DNA of 64,000 nucleotides from Ailanthus altissimus (GCA_946807835.1 OX327684.1:36268501-36332500); one strand, 5' to 3'. Shown: positions 21,746 to 34,064, numbered from the stretch's first letter. The notes: generated from the letters alone by a model not told the origin. Made by a program: numbers and translations.

Positions 21746-23257
21746 AGATGCTATTGCAACAACTACAAGAACGATAAGAGATCTCCCGCCAGCTCACTAC
21801 TCGTTAAAGATAAAGTCATTCTCTCTGCTGCTGAGCTCCAACACCGAAAAATATGAATCTGGTATTTTTGAAGTCGGGGGCTACAAATGGTGACAATTCT
21901 TTTCTGTCTGTGTTCTTATTATTAAATTTCTGTAAATCAGAGGAGATGATTAAATTAAATTAAGTTTGGCTCATGTAATTTATTTGTTTTTGCTAGGAGG
22001 TTGGTTCTGTACCCAAATGGAAACAAGCAAAGAGATGGGAGTGGTTAACTACCTAGAAATAGATGGCACTGATTCTATTTCTCATGACTGGGAAGTTTTC
22101 GTTAACTACAAGTTATTCGTATTTGATCAAAAACATGACAAGTACCTTACCATCCAGGGTAACTTCCTTATCTCTTAATTAATTGAGAGAAGAAAAAAAA
22201 ATACATCTAGCGAAATTTTTGTTGCTCATCAACCTTTTTCTTGAAAAAATAAAATGCGTAGATGGTGATGGGGCAGTAAGGCGTTGTCATAAGAACAAGA
22301 CTGAATGGGGTTTCGACCAATTGGTTTCTTTAGAATACTTCACGGACCCTGATAATGGATACCTTGTTGATAACTGCTGTGAATTTGGAGCTGAAGTTTT
22401 TGTTATCAAATCTACCGGGGAAGGCGAAATCCTTTCCATGGTTGAGAAACCTGCTGGAGGGACTCACACCTGGAAGCTCCAAAATTTCTCAAAATTACAT
22501 AATAATGTCTACTTCTCCGATGAGTTTACAGTTGCCGAGAGAAAATGGTATTTGCACTATACCCCCAAATTATTTTTAATCAACATAAAATCTAGGTTGT
22601 GAAAATTAATTAACTAGGTCTTAATTTCTACTGATTCCAGGAAAATATCGGTTTACCCGAGAGGATATGACACTGGAAAGGACAATTCCCTATCTGTTTA
22701 CTTGCGGCCAACTGATACCCAACACCTTCCACCAAAAAGGAAGGTGTATGCAGAATACAAGTTGCGATTACTGGACCAGAAGGAAAACAATCATCTCGGG
22801 AAAACAGGTAAAGTTCATTAATCCCATGTTTAAGCTTTTGTTATTTATTTAATTTTTTTTTTTGTGGTAAACTTCAACGGAAGGAGGGAAAAGCTTTATT
22901 AAAAAAAAAGAAAAAAAAAATTCTAAGAACACTCAATCAAGAGAGACGTAACGAGTCTTACCTCTCAAAATAAGCATAAAGCAAATACAACCATTGAAGG
23001 AAGCAAGTTTAAGCTTTTGTTGTATACGTAAATGTTCCTGGAGACTAAATTTTGGGTACTTCTGGAGCAATTAGCTGACATTTTATGACTAATTTTTTTA
23101 TGCAGTTAAACATTGGTTGGCGACCCTTGAACATGGTTATCCGAAATTTTTGTCGCTAGAGGATCTGCATGAACCCTCCAAGGGATACATTATCAATGAT
23201 ACTTTAATTGTTCAAGTAGAAATTCTTGTCGCGTCTGTGGTTAAGGTCCATAAGTAA
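21746..23257 (+). pseudogene. Double-MATH (TRAF-like) gene with an internal frameshift
   Basis: Exons: about 21746-21889 (EDAIATTTRTIRDLPPAHYS, SFSLLLSSNTEKYESG, FEVGGYKW), 21997-22158, 22262-22547, 22641-22807 and 23106-23257 (stop). Two MATH repeats are recognisable; the second holds DKYLTIQ, NKTEWGFDQLVSLEYF, CCEFGAEVFVIK and PAGGTHTWKLQNFSKL. MATH domains bind partner proteins, often for ubiquitin ligases or proteases. In exon 2 the frame RLVLYPNGNKQRDGSG meets TAA, while the rest (VNYLEIDGTDSISHDWEVFV) is in another frame, so a frameshift lies near 22045. I also found no clear in-frame ATG for exon 1. Either a young pseudogene or a sequencing error at one site. Confidence 0.7.
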
Positions 23258-25863
23258 CTTAACCAGTCTTTCTCATTAGCTGTGCTTTATTGTTCAGGAG
23301 TTTGCTTTTATCTAAATCTGGTTGCAATAAATTAATTTACAAATAATGTGAACGACTTCTGGTTTGTGATTTGAATTAAATAAATTTTCAAATGATGTAA
23401 ACGATTTCCAGTTTATGATTCGAATAAATAAGTATATGTTTTTTTGCACGATCATAATTGATGTCTAAAATTCTTCAACAATTTGACCTTCCCATCCTTT
23501 AAATTTTATAGTTTCCCTGGAGAATTTTAATTTAAATAAAAAGGAAAAACACATGGTCAGAAGAACATATGAGCGTTACCCTTCATGATATTCATATATT
23601 TAATGCAAAAGAAATTAAAAGGAAAAAGAACCCATAACACAATACAATACATACCAATGCAACATAATACAAATGTAAGGAACTAGCAGAACTTGTAGGA
23701 AGGAAAGCCATTTTGGAATCTCAAAAAAAAAAAAAAAAAACTATATGATCACGGAAGGAGCAGTATTGGACCAAGTAAACGAGCAAGCTAAAATTTACTG
23801 ATGCATCTGTAGCTAGCCCTATTTCCATAACTTTCATAATATCCAAACAATTGTTCCATTTGTTAATCAAAGGCCGAGAGGAGTAAGACGCTTGGTTGTA
23901 CGTAAACTGAACAACATATATTGCTTTATTTTTTTTTAAACAACCAAACATATATTGCTTGAACACTTTGCTTTTGTTTTCAAACACTTAAAATTAGTCG
24001 AAACATTAAAAAACTCAGAGCCTTTTAGTGTGTGTGTGTATATATATAAGTTGGTTCTCTAAAATGTTTAAAGAGTGATTATTTCACTTTGTGAAGTATA
24101 TACAAAGAAAAGAGTACATTGCTTTGGTATATGTTTATCGGGATTGAGGATATAGATGTATAATATTGTCTCAGGTATATAGCTCTAAAACATTTTTATT
24201 GTCTATGCTGGTGGATCGAGCTCAAGTGCTAGTTGTTAGATTAGCATAATATTAGTTCTTAGAACTGAAAAACCAAGAAATATTCTCTAATAATTTTTTG
24301 GATGGCTATAAATTTATCTGACAAGGAATGAAGTGCTTGATATAAATAAAAATGTATGTCCAACAAGTGTGGTTAATTCTTGTACATAAACAAAAATTTA
24401 AAATTGAGGAAAGTGATATACTTAATCAAAATTTTGTCCTTAAAACTTAATTATTAAATGGCTCAATAATAAAGGATTTGCACTACATATTTTTATTAAA
24501 GTAAAAGTCTCAAGTTCGATTCTTCCCTTCTCTAAATTAAGAAAAAAAAATTGTCCTAAAAAAAATTTAGATGTTACAAAGAAATACATGACTTAATCAT
24601 CTAATATTTAAGAATACACCATAATCATCCTTTGAACACAAATTAATTTGTGTGAGATCAACCATACAATTTATGAACTTAGAACCTCCATTAGTGTGAA
24701 ATCAACCGTATAATTTATGAACTTAGAACCTCTATTAAGAGGTATGATACACTACAAACCATTAATTATTGAATCACAATTACAAGTACAAAAAAATTAA
24801 TGAAAAGCAAATTTATTAAACAAAAATAAACACCCAATATCATTTTATTCATCAAAAAGAATAATTGGTACTTGTTTGGATTTGAGATGTAAATTAGATC
24901 AATCTTCAGAAACTGAAAAGAGAAGAGAGAGGGGCTGTATTGATATTTTTACATTAACTCTATTGTTCTAAGTTAAAATTAACAATCAACAGTCAAGCAC
25001 AAGAAAGAATGGCAAAATTTAAATTTGAATTTGGGTTTTGCTAAACTTAAATTTGAATCTGAATTTTTTCAATGAATCGGAACCTAAATTTTATTCAAAT
25101 GTTTTTAAATTTGAGTTTAAATTGGATTCGGGCTTAAGTCCAAATTTTTTTAATTTTTTTAATCTTTTTATTTTTTTTAAATATTTAAGTTAAATTTAAA
25201 CTTTTAAAATATTTATTTTGTGAAATAATTGTTAGATTTATATATATTAAAAATTAATAATTTTAAGAATTAATTTAAAATTTAAAAAAATAAAATAAAT
25301 AAAATTTAAATTCAAATTCAAATTTTCGAGTTTCGTAAAAATTTAAAATTGGCACGGATCTAAATTTTTCAAAAAAAGGGACCTAAATCCAAATAAAAAC
25401 TTAAATTTTTCGAGATAAATTTTAAATTTAGATCTAAGTCCGAGTTTTTCTGGATATGGATCTGGGGTTTTTGCCATGGTGGTTGCTAAGTTATAAAACC
25501 AGACGGGTTCTATTGACGATTCAACAAATATTAGGGGAGGTTGATAATATTAACCCTAAAAATATTTAGCATTCTATGGTTGGACCGGTCCTGGTAACCC
25601 GGTCGTACGTGTGATTCTGGTAGTACGTGTCTGCAATAAACCCCAAAGCGGTATTCGGGTTTCTCTGTTTCCGCGTCGCAGTTTTCTCCCTCTCGCTCCC
25701 AATCTCCAAAAGCCTGATATCCGTTTGTGGGTTATTAAGTTTCTTCATATTCGATGGCCCGAGCTTGTCAAGTTTGATTTTTCGGATTTCATTTATGATA
25801 AAAGCTGCTTTAAAAGTGGAATAATACTGTTTATATAACGAAGCAATTTCCAGTTCTTCAAAC
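23258..25863. other. AT-rich intergenic sequence upstream of TIM21
   Basis: No gene recognised. It contains poly-A runs (22897-22920, 23720-23739) and a GT/TA microsatellite near 24030-24048. A 44-bp direct tandem repeat lies at 24651-24738 (ATTTATGAACTTAGAACCTC in each copy). There is also a palindromic AT-rich element at about 25010-25480. The TIM21 promoter lies at the right end. Confidence 0.5.
25010..25480. repeat. Possible palindromic or foldback repeat element
   Basis: It starts ATGGCAAAATTTAAATTTG and ends with the complement, GGTTTTTGCCAT. The interior mixes TTTAAATTTGAAT-type words on both strands. It resembles low-complexity foldback repeats common in plants. Exact ends and target duplication are not evident. 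Confidence 0.35.
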
Positions 25864-28769
25864 ATGGACCATTTTCGAAGATCAGCAATATCTTCAGTCA
25901 GACGCAATTGGTCTGTAGTTTTAAAATCCGAAAATGGGTGGCGTTCAGTCATGGAACAGGAGCCTTCAATGTTTGAGGGTTCCGCTTCTTTTTCATCATC
26001 AGTCACACAGAAAGCCGCAGTCGAATTTTCGGCAAAAAAGGTGTCAATATTTATCTGGGTATTTTGCTTTCTTGCTATTATTTCCTTATACTTACAAATC
26101 ATATCCAAATACCTCTTGAAAGCGATGTTAATTATTTAATTCTTTAGCTAATAAGATTATAGGCTAGAAAGACTTATTTTTTCTTGCTATTAGTATGTTA
26201 AAGTCCTTTTGGTTGCAAGTGTATTAGTCAATATGTTGTATTTGCATTAGCTTTTAAGTTTTAAGTTAGCTTTTGATGATCATGCAGTTTTCCACGGTAT
26301 TGAAGTCGGATTTTATGAGACTAGCTACTGCTGGTTCCAATCAGATCACTAAGGTCAGGCTAGCGCTTCTTCTTCACATTCATTTGTATTATGCATATAG
26401 CTGTAGACTGATTGTTTTGTTCTTTTTCCTCTACAGGATGTATTTGGAGCTAATGGTTAGTGATTATTTTAATTAATTATATATTCTTTTAAGTGCACAT
26501 GAGGATTATAGCCACTTAATATGTTAGTGCAAGAATGGTGCATTGGACTTGGATTCTTTGAGATTCATATCTTCTTCCCCTTGGTATTGGCATTATGGTG
26601 TTTTGTTTTCAGTACATATTTTCTGTAATATTTCGGCTCCAATTTGGTTTTCCTTTTTAAAGGACTTGTGATTCCATTGGAGGCTAGAGCCCCCTATTTG
26701 AAAGTTTCATTCTACCACACATGTACTATTGGTTTCTGTGAATTCATATTGGCATTTTTTTTCTTGATCGAAGACTGCTAGCATTAGTATTTAGTAACAC
26801 TGTGATGGCTAGCGGCTATCACTCACGCTTGAATCAGATGTATAATTGGTGAAATATTGAGTATAGATTAGTGCTTTGCACCAAAAGATGATATTTTCAT
26901 TTATAAATAAACAAGCACAGATAGGGAGGTTGGGAAGGGAATGTATGAATATGTCTGTCAAATATCATTGTTTATTTCCTCTTGGGACTTTATCTTGATA
27001 ATTTGTTTGGCAGGAATCCCTGTTGCTATTAGAAGGCAATATGCTAGAGGATACATTGTTAACTTTCAGTCACCATTCCAACACATGGAGAGTCTTGTAA
27101 TAAATGCTGGAATTCTTTCATCTGCTAGACCCTATGCATCAAGAGCTTCCAAGGAATCAACAGAAACATCATCTGAGGTTTGGATCTGAATAGAAGTTTC
27201 TGGAATTAAGTTTTCACATTCTGTCCATATAAATTTGTTGTTTAGGAGTTACAAACTTTCTTCTGTGTGAAAAGTAGACTACAAGACTTTCCATTCAAAA
27301 CGATCTCAATGCTCTCTGTTCATGCAATATCATCTCATTTTTTCCTCTTTGACTTTTACGATAGCATCACATTTCTTTAACTTTTTTTCGACTTACCCGC
27401 CACCTTCTTACAGACAAGAAAAGACATATCAACTGCTGAAGATCCATTTGATGCTCCTACATACAATATCCCTGAGAAGCCTGTGACATTTGCAGAGGGA
27501 GCTTCCTACAGTGTCATAATTCTTGCAGGGCTTGGGGTTGCCACTGCTGCAGCATATGCTGTTTTCAAGGAGCTCATATTTGAACCAAAAGAGTAAGAAT
27601 CTCTTGTTGGGTTGTGTTTTGTGGTAGACATTTGGACTCCTAATTTTCTGTCCATCAATTCCAAGCTGATTTGAAACAGTTCCATTTCAGGTATAAAATC
27701 TTTAACAAGGCTCTGAAGAGGATTCAAGATGATGGTCAGGTTTGTTAAATTTAATTTATCTTTGTAACACACCCATTAGTTCAGGAAAGGAGTAACAATT
27801 TGTGTTTGTATTTACTAATTGTGTATTGGACGTATGGAGTCAATTGTTTTGGGTGCTAGGAATTTTATGAATAGGTCAAGGAGATATTAGAAGGCAGAAT
27901 TTTCCTAGTCTGGATATCAATCGTCAAAGCATAGATCCTAACCTGTGCATGAATTAACTAACCTCTGTTTTATTATAAATACAAAGAACTGCCCATGAAG
28001 AACAAATATAAGATAGATTTTAATGCAATGATGACAGATGCTCCTGTATTCTCACTTTGCCTATAGTTTAGCAACATTATGAAAAATTAAGATAGGCAGC
28101 GAAATGCCTTTAGTTTATACAAATAATTGCCGGTATTAAAGGGAAATGCATGTATGATGATTTGTTGTTTACAAAGGCTTCCCATATTCACATATATTGT
28201 GACAGGCGTACGGTGGTTCACTTGGATTGAATTTGTTTGTATCAGGTCAGAGTGAGGATTGGATCCCCCATTACCGGTTATGGTCAGGAAAGTAGAAATC
28301 GTGCTGCTCGTCAACGTATTCCGAATAGGATATACACTGATGAATTTGGTGTTGAGCATGTTGAGGTAACTCTCGGCTACCCATGACAATTTTTAAGTTT
28401 GTAATTGTTATCAGTAAGCAGGCTTTTCCTTGTGTACATGTCATACCATGTTATGGTGAACAATTCTCATTATGGAACTCATGATTATATATTTGCTGAT
28501 CCCCAATATGTCAAAATAAATTGTATTTCCTTCGAGAAATGCTAACAATAAAGTTTAAAGAAATTCATTTGCGTTTGACTTATTGGATGTAGGTTAATTT
28601 CTATATTCGTGGGCCTCATGGAGCTGGAAAAGTTTTTGCTGAGATGTTCAAAGACAAAGAGGACAAACAGTGGAAATTTACATACTTGATTGTTGAGATC
28701 ACCTCACCTTCTAGGGCACAATTGATGCTGGAGTCTTATATCCCAGCACCAGCATCAACTCCGGCTTAG
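25864..28769 (+). CDS. TIM21: TIM21-like mitochondrial import protein, 316 aa
   Basis: Eight exons: 25864-26040, 26288-26353, 26437-26455, 27014-27177, 27414-27592, 27691-27739, 28246-28365 and 28593-28769, in phase with GT-AG junctions (951 nt). The N-terminus [20 protein letters not shown] is rich in Arg and Ser with no acid beyond residue 2, a mitochondrial presequence. A single membrane segment follows ([19 protein letters not shown]). The C-terminal TIM21 fold in the intermembrane space contains [37 protein letters not shown] and a Pro-rich end ([11 protein letters not shown]). TIM21 links the TIM23 translocase to the TOM complex and respiratory chain; the Arabidopsis ortholog is known as SD3/TIM21. 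Exon 3 is only 19 nt. Exons 5-8 are duplicated at 34.06-37.76 kb. Confidence 0.93.
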
Positions 28770-29677
28770 AAGATATAAATGAGTGGCCGTAGCTCAGTTG
28801 AGATAAGGTTTCATAATTTGTACCAATTTAATGGGGTTGTATCCCTGATTGATATAAATTGCAGAGTTTGTTGGAAGAATTGAGTTTCATTTTTCCTGAT
28901 TGCCAGTTTTTGTTTTCCCAGCATCCCAGAGTTCTGTTACAGCCCTTACACCTTACAATTACCGACATAACATTTGATTGGAAGAGAATACATTTCTAAT
29001 TCATTCACTTTAATACATGAATCAAGCGGCTGGTAGCTTGTGACACTTTGGACGGTTCTCTTACCAAATTATGAACAATGTTTTACTGTGATCTCAGGAG
29101 GGTAATTGTTTTTGTTTTGTTGGATCATCTGTATGCTGCTTTCTGATTTCACTTAGTATCCAAGATCTGAGATGAAAACGTACCGAAAGAAATTCTCCTT
29201 GAATGAAATCACATACACATACCATGTGTTCAATGAAAGCATATGAATCTGAGTTTTTTCCTCGAGGGATTTGTCTAAATCTCTTTCTCCTCCTTTTAAA
29301 GTTAATTCATCTATGAAATGAACGTGCAATATTAATGGATAAACAGATTGAGTACATGATTGAATATTAATTTGGAAAGCATGAACTTGTGTATTTATGA
29401 GCCAGTGCATGTGAATATGAATATGGTCATTCTTCCAATTATAAGAAAAAAATTTCAAACCATGATAATCGTAACTATCAGAGCTTATATGTGAACGAGA
29501 AAAGTAGCCACAGTTGCAGAAAAGATAATATGAAAAATATCATAAAAACTTCTAAAGTTATTTAACAGAATATTGAATACAACAAAATCGATTCGATTAC
29601 AACCAATCCAATCTCTCAGTGGCACAAAATTGAACTAACCAAAAAGATATAAAAGAAACAAAGAAAATGCATTCATC
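28770..29677. other. Convergent intergenic region, TIM21 / DUF1639-a
   Basis: 3' UTRs of the two convergent genes. An open frame at 29153-29458 (minus) is conserved in unit B (38095-38385) only because the whole segment is duplicated. It resembles no known protein and I do not call it a gene. Confidence 0.5.
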
Positions 29678-30412
29678 TCAAGTGTTATGATCATGAGCTT
29701 TATAATCATCAGGTGTGATGTACTTTAAACGTAGACCTGGAAACAGATTATCCAGCTGTTTCTGAACAGTCTTGGGTCTCTTCTTGACTCTCTTGATCCG
29801 CTTTGACCCATTTATTGCCTGCAAATCCGCTTCAATCTGGTCTCTGGTAAGCGAAACAGAAAAGGTGGAAAATAATCGCTTGTTCTTTTTATTCTCCTTT
29901 TCTTTCGGAACAAACCCTAACTGAGTCGACTTGTTCTGAACCGGGGACTGTATATTAGCTTCTGTTGAGACTAGGATATGTCCTTCCGTTAACTTTGACG
30001 GGTCTTTGACTCCTTTCGATGCCGTTGTTGTCTGGTCTCTCGCTGATTCATCAACGTTTGCTGAGACTAGGGTTTTCCCATCTACATGTGCAACCGCGTC
30101 AACATTGGTCTTATTCTTGCTCTGCAAACGGAACTTAATCACGATTCTAGGACTTCCACAGTCTGATGCTGTTGAATTATTCTCCGAAGTCTCAACCGAA
30201 AGATGACAACGAGACCCCATTGAATCTTGATCGCTGCCAGAGGTGGAAACGGATGAGAAATCGTTTTGAGACGGCTTGAGAACGATATCGGAGAGTTGGC
30301 AGTAGATGTGGGTGCTGGCTTGGACGGTGCCGTTGGGAGTGGCCCCCCATTTCAACTGCGGCGACGATAAGTTGTTCGAAGGCTGTGATAGCAATGGCAG
30401 AGTTGATGCCAT
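29678..30412 (-). CDS. DUF1639 family protein, copy a (244 aa)
   Basis: Intronless. I start at the ATG at 30412 (MASTLPLLSQPSNNLSSPQL) because it aligns with MASSTTAKSQPLHNFSLPDL in the 46.5-kb paralog; an upstream in-frame ATG at 30433 would add seven residues. The C-terminus has the DUF1639 signature: FSVSLTRDQIEADLQAINGS, then KRPKTVQKQLDNLFPGLRL and YITPDDYK. The middle is Ser/Thr-rich and low complexity. DUF1639 proteins are plant-specific, basic at the C-terminus and of unknown function. A TATA box (30505-30514, minus) lies about 93 nt upstream of the chosen ATG. Near-identical to copy c. Confidence 0.85.
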   Translation of the reverse strand: MASTLPLLSQPSNNLSSPQLKWGATPNGTVQASTHIYCQLSDIVLKPSQNDFSSVSTSGSDQDSMGSRCHLSVETSENNSTASDCGSPRIVIKFRLQSKNKTNVDAVAHVDGKTLVSANVDESARDQTTTASKGVKDPSKLTEGHILVSTEANIQSPVQNKSTQLGFVPKEKENKKNKRLFSTFSVSLTRDQIEADLQAINGSKRIKRVKKRPKTVQKQLDNLFPGLRLKYITPDDYKAHDHNT

Positions 30413-30504
30413 TGGAAATTTGCTTCTCAACAAGAATTTGCTTCGATCAATTTCAGATAGCTTTTATGAGACAAAAAAAAGGAAACGTATGAGGTCTCGG
30501 TTTC

Positions 30505-30514
30505 TATATATAAT
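30505..30514 (-). promoter_or_regulatory. TATA box of DUF1639 copy a
   Basis: The minus strand reads ATTATATATA about 93 nt upstream of the likely ATG. It is conserved at the same place in copy c (39450-39460), while flanking bases differ. Confidence 0.55.
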
Positions 30515-33053
30515 AGCAGCAGCGACAGTGAGCGTCTGCGTAAATCGCAAGCATTCTCTTTCGTACGGTACGGGAGCCGTACTTTCCCTTTTGGATTGAT
30601 CAACTTGTTAGAATAAACTGAGACTTGACTTTGGCTTTGAGTTTTGAAAGATCATAAATCGTACGGTAGATCTCTCGGACGCAATGAATGCTCAGGTGTA
30701 TGTGGTGTATGTGATCCACACCCCAGTATTTCAAGAATAAAAGTTTGATTCAATATATATATATATATATATTTTAGAGAAAGGATGTTTTTGTAAGATT
30801 ATCTTATATCAAGCACTATACTCTGATCAGATAATTTACAGCACCCAAAAAAAATTATTAGAAAGATTTGGTGGTTTTTTTTAATTCTTTTTGCACACAT
30901 TCTTAGTTTTTTAGTTGGGACATTTTTTATTCTAACAATAGATTTTTCTCGTATTTAATAACTAGGGTTTGAATTTGATCAATCCATATAGACAATATGA
31001 TTGACTCATTTCATATTAAAAATAATTAATTACAAAAAGAATTTTGATAAAAGGGATTCCAATTCTTAATGATATCTCATATCAAAATAATTGATTAAAT
31101 TTTATAAAGCCATTTTATAAGTTCATTGATTTTTTTTAACAAATTACATTGACTTCAATTCTTGTATAATTCACATGATTTCCTCTTTTATTGCAATAAA
31201 AAATTCTTTTTATGATGGAAAAGGAAAATATCAATAATTATAATTTTACGTATCATAAATTTCTAAATATCTTTTTCCTTCACAATAAAATATTTTTTTA
31301 TGCGTAACGATAAAGAAAATATATTTTTTTAGAAAAAGATATTATTTTACCAATTAAATCATAAGTATTTAACATATTCATACCTAATGATTTTTAGAAG
31401 AGATACTATTTATCATAAGTATTTAGCATATTCATACCTAATAATTTTTTATAAAGTGATGAAATGTATAATTGTACAAATCTTTTTTCTTTTTCAATTC
31501 TATCCAATCTATTAATTTGTAAAGCTATTTACTCGACCGCAGTTATTTCTGAAATGCTTTTAATTAAGATAAAATAAATACTTAATTTTAAAAGAACTTA
31601 TTGTCAACTCCTCTTAAATATAAATATATCTAATTTAGAAGAGAAGAACTTATATCATCAATTTGAATTTAAACATGGATTTTGTTCACACTCTATGTTC
31701 AAAAAAATATTTACCATTTGAAAAGAAATAAAAACGAAATCTTTATCTAAAGAAATGCATTGAGAAGAGGAGATGTATAGAACTTTTTAATGAGACAAAG
31801 CTTTTTTAACTCTCTCAAAATAGAAACTATTCCAAACATATTTATCATGGTTCCTTACTTCGACAAAGTAAAAATATTTAAATTTAATATTTTTAGTTAC
31901 TTTTTCTGACCAATTACTGATACTAAATAGCAGGAAAAGAAAATTACATATATTTCTAAAGGTTGAAATGCCAATACTATTATACTCACTTGGGATTCTA
32001 AATTTTACATCTTTATTAATATGGCACCAATAAAAAATTATCGTATATGATATTTATTAATTTTTTATAACATTGTTAATGTGACACCAAATGTCATATA
32101 TCGATTTTTATTAATTTTTTATCGTACATTAATGTTGTAATTTGGTATTTCACCCATACTCGAGGCTCATGAACAAGTAAATATAACGTTATTCTTACAT
32201 CAATACCCCCAGTGCCCATATCTCACAAACCAAAAGTCCAAAACAAATTACTCCTGAAGAATATATCTTCACTCTTTAAACAGATTAAAGAACCACTATA
32301 CCAAAGGCACTCAAATCAAATTATGAACATTTTCAACTAATTTAAGCGTTTGAAAACAAATATTAAGTGTTGCAATCAACATCTAAACAACATACTAGCA
32401 AACACCCAACTAGAAGTTGTTTGGTTTGTAGCAAATTCAGCAAAGCATGGTTACTATCAAGCTTTAAAATGGAGATGCTTTTGTGCAGCTTACAGTGGAC
32501 TTGCCATATCCAGCTGGTTAAAATATCAAATAACAAACTGAAACACCATATTCATATTCCACTCTGTCAAGATTAGCTTCTAAGCAAATTGATAAGGACC
32601 AAACTTAAAGTGAATTTAGAAATTAAGTACAATGAATAATGAAATGATAAAAGGAAATCAACCACCATCTATCTTTCTAGTGAATTTTCAAGGAGTTTTT
32701 TTTTCTCATAATCAATTTTATCAGTCTTAAATCTCACTAGTATCCACTATCACCAAATTTTCAAAATTATTTAGTTTCTCGCTTGTCTTGTTCCTTGTTG
32801 TGCCAGTGAATGATGGAAGATGGTGCAAAGACAAGGCAAATGCAAGGCCGTTGTAGGAAATTAAAATATATAAATGAAATTAACAAAACCCAGATAAGAA
32901 GAGACTCTTGCATAAGTCTGAGAATTGAAATTGCTACACATACATTACTTTTTGCTGTTTCTTATCAGACTCACGTCACCCTAAATACAACAAGATCAAA
33001 TACCTCAGTGTAACTCATGCAATTCCAGTTCACATATTAATCAATGGAGGGTG
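30515..33053. other. Spacer between DUF1639 copies a and b
   Basis: Includes an (AT)n microsatellite (about 30754-30772). A segment at about 31000-31935 is missing from the matching place in unit B. A block at about 32270-32620 recurs in unit B (41210-41550) and, diverged, at 43740-44130. No gene seen. Confidence 0.5.
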
Positions 33054-33794
33054 TTAATGATCACGAACTCTGTAATTATCAGGTGTTATATACTTCAAAC
33101 GCAAACCCGGAAACAAATCATCCAGCTGTCTCTGCACATTCCTTGGTCTCTTCTTGGCCCTCCTGGTCCGCTTTGACCCACCCACCATTGCTAATAAATC
33201 AGCTTCAATTTTCTCTCTGGTAAGAGAAACGGAGAACGTAGAGAATGCTCGCTTGTTCTTCAACTGATTCGACCCCGGCCGAACCGATTCCCCTACATCT
33301 CCATTTTCTGCAACTAGGGTTTCATTCGCTGCCTCGGAAACTTTGCCGTGCGTTCTTTTGTTGCTCTGCCTATGTGAACTTAACAAGTTTTTGGCTCTAT
33401 CGTCCGATATTGCCATTGACTTTTTCTCCAAAGTCTCAACAACTAGGGTTTGATCCACTCCATTCCTCAGCTTCAATAACATGTTAGCTCTACCGTCTGA
33501 TGAGGTTGATTTAGTCGCTGATGCTGAAGTCTCAACGGCATGATGATTATCAGGAGACGCAGTTAAGTCGTCAGTTGTAAGGTTTCCAGACGTGGAGAAG
33601 GCCGACATGTCGTCTCGAGACCATTCCTGGGTAACGTCGGACAGCCTGCAGTGATCGTCGGTGCTGACGTGGTCGGCGGCGCTCCTGTTCAACTGCGGAG
33701 ACGAGATGTTGCGTAAAGGATGAGATTGCAAAGAGACAGCTGATGACGCTATTGCAAATATGCAACTATTTCTAATTGTATCTATACAAAGCAT
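33054..33794 (-). CDS. DUF1639 family protein, copy b (246 aa by upstream ATG)
   Basis: Intronless frame with the family C-terminus (FSTFSVSLTREKIEADLLAM, RPRNVQRQLDDLFPGLRLKY, ITPDNYRVRDH) and N-terminal motif (SHPLRNISSPQL). The codon that aligns with the family start Met is ATA here (FAIASSAVSL) but ATG in copy d (FAMASSTVSL). Translation could only begin at the upstream in-frame ATG at 33794 (MLCIDTIRNS) or at a much later one. The conserved N-terminal Trp of SPQLxW is also changed (SPQLNRSA). These points suggest relaxed constraint, although the frame is fully open. Function unknown. Confidence 0.75.
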   Translation of the reverse strand: MLCIDTIRNSCIFAIASSAVSLQSHPLRNISSPQLNRSAADHVSTDDHCRLSDVTQEWSRDDMSAFSTSGNLTTDDLTASPDNHHAVETSASATKSTSSDGRANMLLKLRNGVDQTLVVETLEKKSMAISDDRAKNLLSSHRQSNKRTHGKVSEAANETLVAENGDVGESVRPGSNQLKNKRAFSTFSVSLTREKIEADLLAMVGGSKRTRRAKKRPRNVQRQLDDLFPGLRLKYITPDNYRVRDH

Positions 33795-34064
33795 TTGATT
33801 TGATTTTAATCAAATTATTTACAAAAAGAGATAAAACCTAAGCGTGTGCGGATTGGTAGATTTTCTATGTTCCGATGCGGACGGGAACAAGGAAATCAGT
33901 TTGACTTTTTGACTTTTGAAGGGTAGGTCAAAGTCGTATTGTTGACATTTACAGCCTTAGCTTGAACACTAATCCGTATAAGAGTTTGCTTTTTATATGA
34001 ACGATTTTTGGGTATTCTTAATCTATTAATTTTTACATAATTATTTAGAAAATATTTGTTACTG

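Larger units (their letters stand above)
27414..34063. repeat. Tandem segmental duplication, unit A
   Basis: Runs from TIM21 exon 5 through two DUF1639 genes to the junction with unit B. Its gene content and order (TIM21 exons 5-8, then DUF1639, then DUF1639) are repeated in the same orientation in unit B, and non-coding sequence is also near-identical over long stretches (for example 28000-28250 against 37000-37260). The segment at about 31000-31935 has no counterpart in unit B. Confidence 0.9.

Noticed and set aside
24490..24530. tRNA-like T-loop text (CAAGTTCGATTC)
   Set aside because: No acceptor stem, D arm or anticodon arm can be folded around it.
25566..26108. Minus-strand open frame of 180 codons overlapping TIM21 exon 1
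   Set aside because: It is antisense to a well-supported exon encoding a mitochondrial presequence, has no recognisable domain or splice partner, and starts within the TIM21 intron. Most likely a chance shadow frame.
29153..29458. Minus-strand open frame also present at 38095-38385
   Set aside because: Conservation is explained by the segmental duplication. The two versions differ at their C-termini by indels, and composition looks non-coding.
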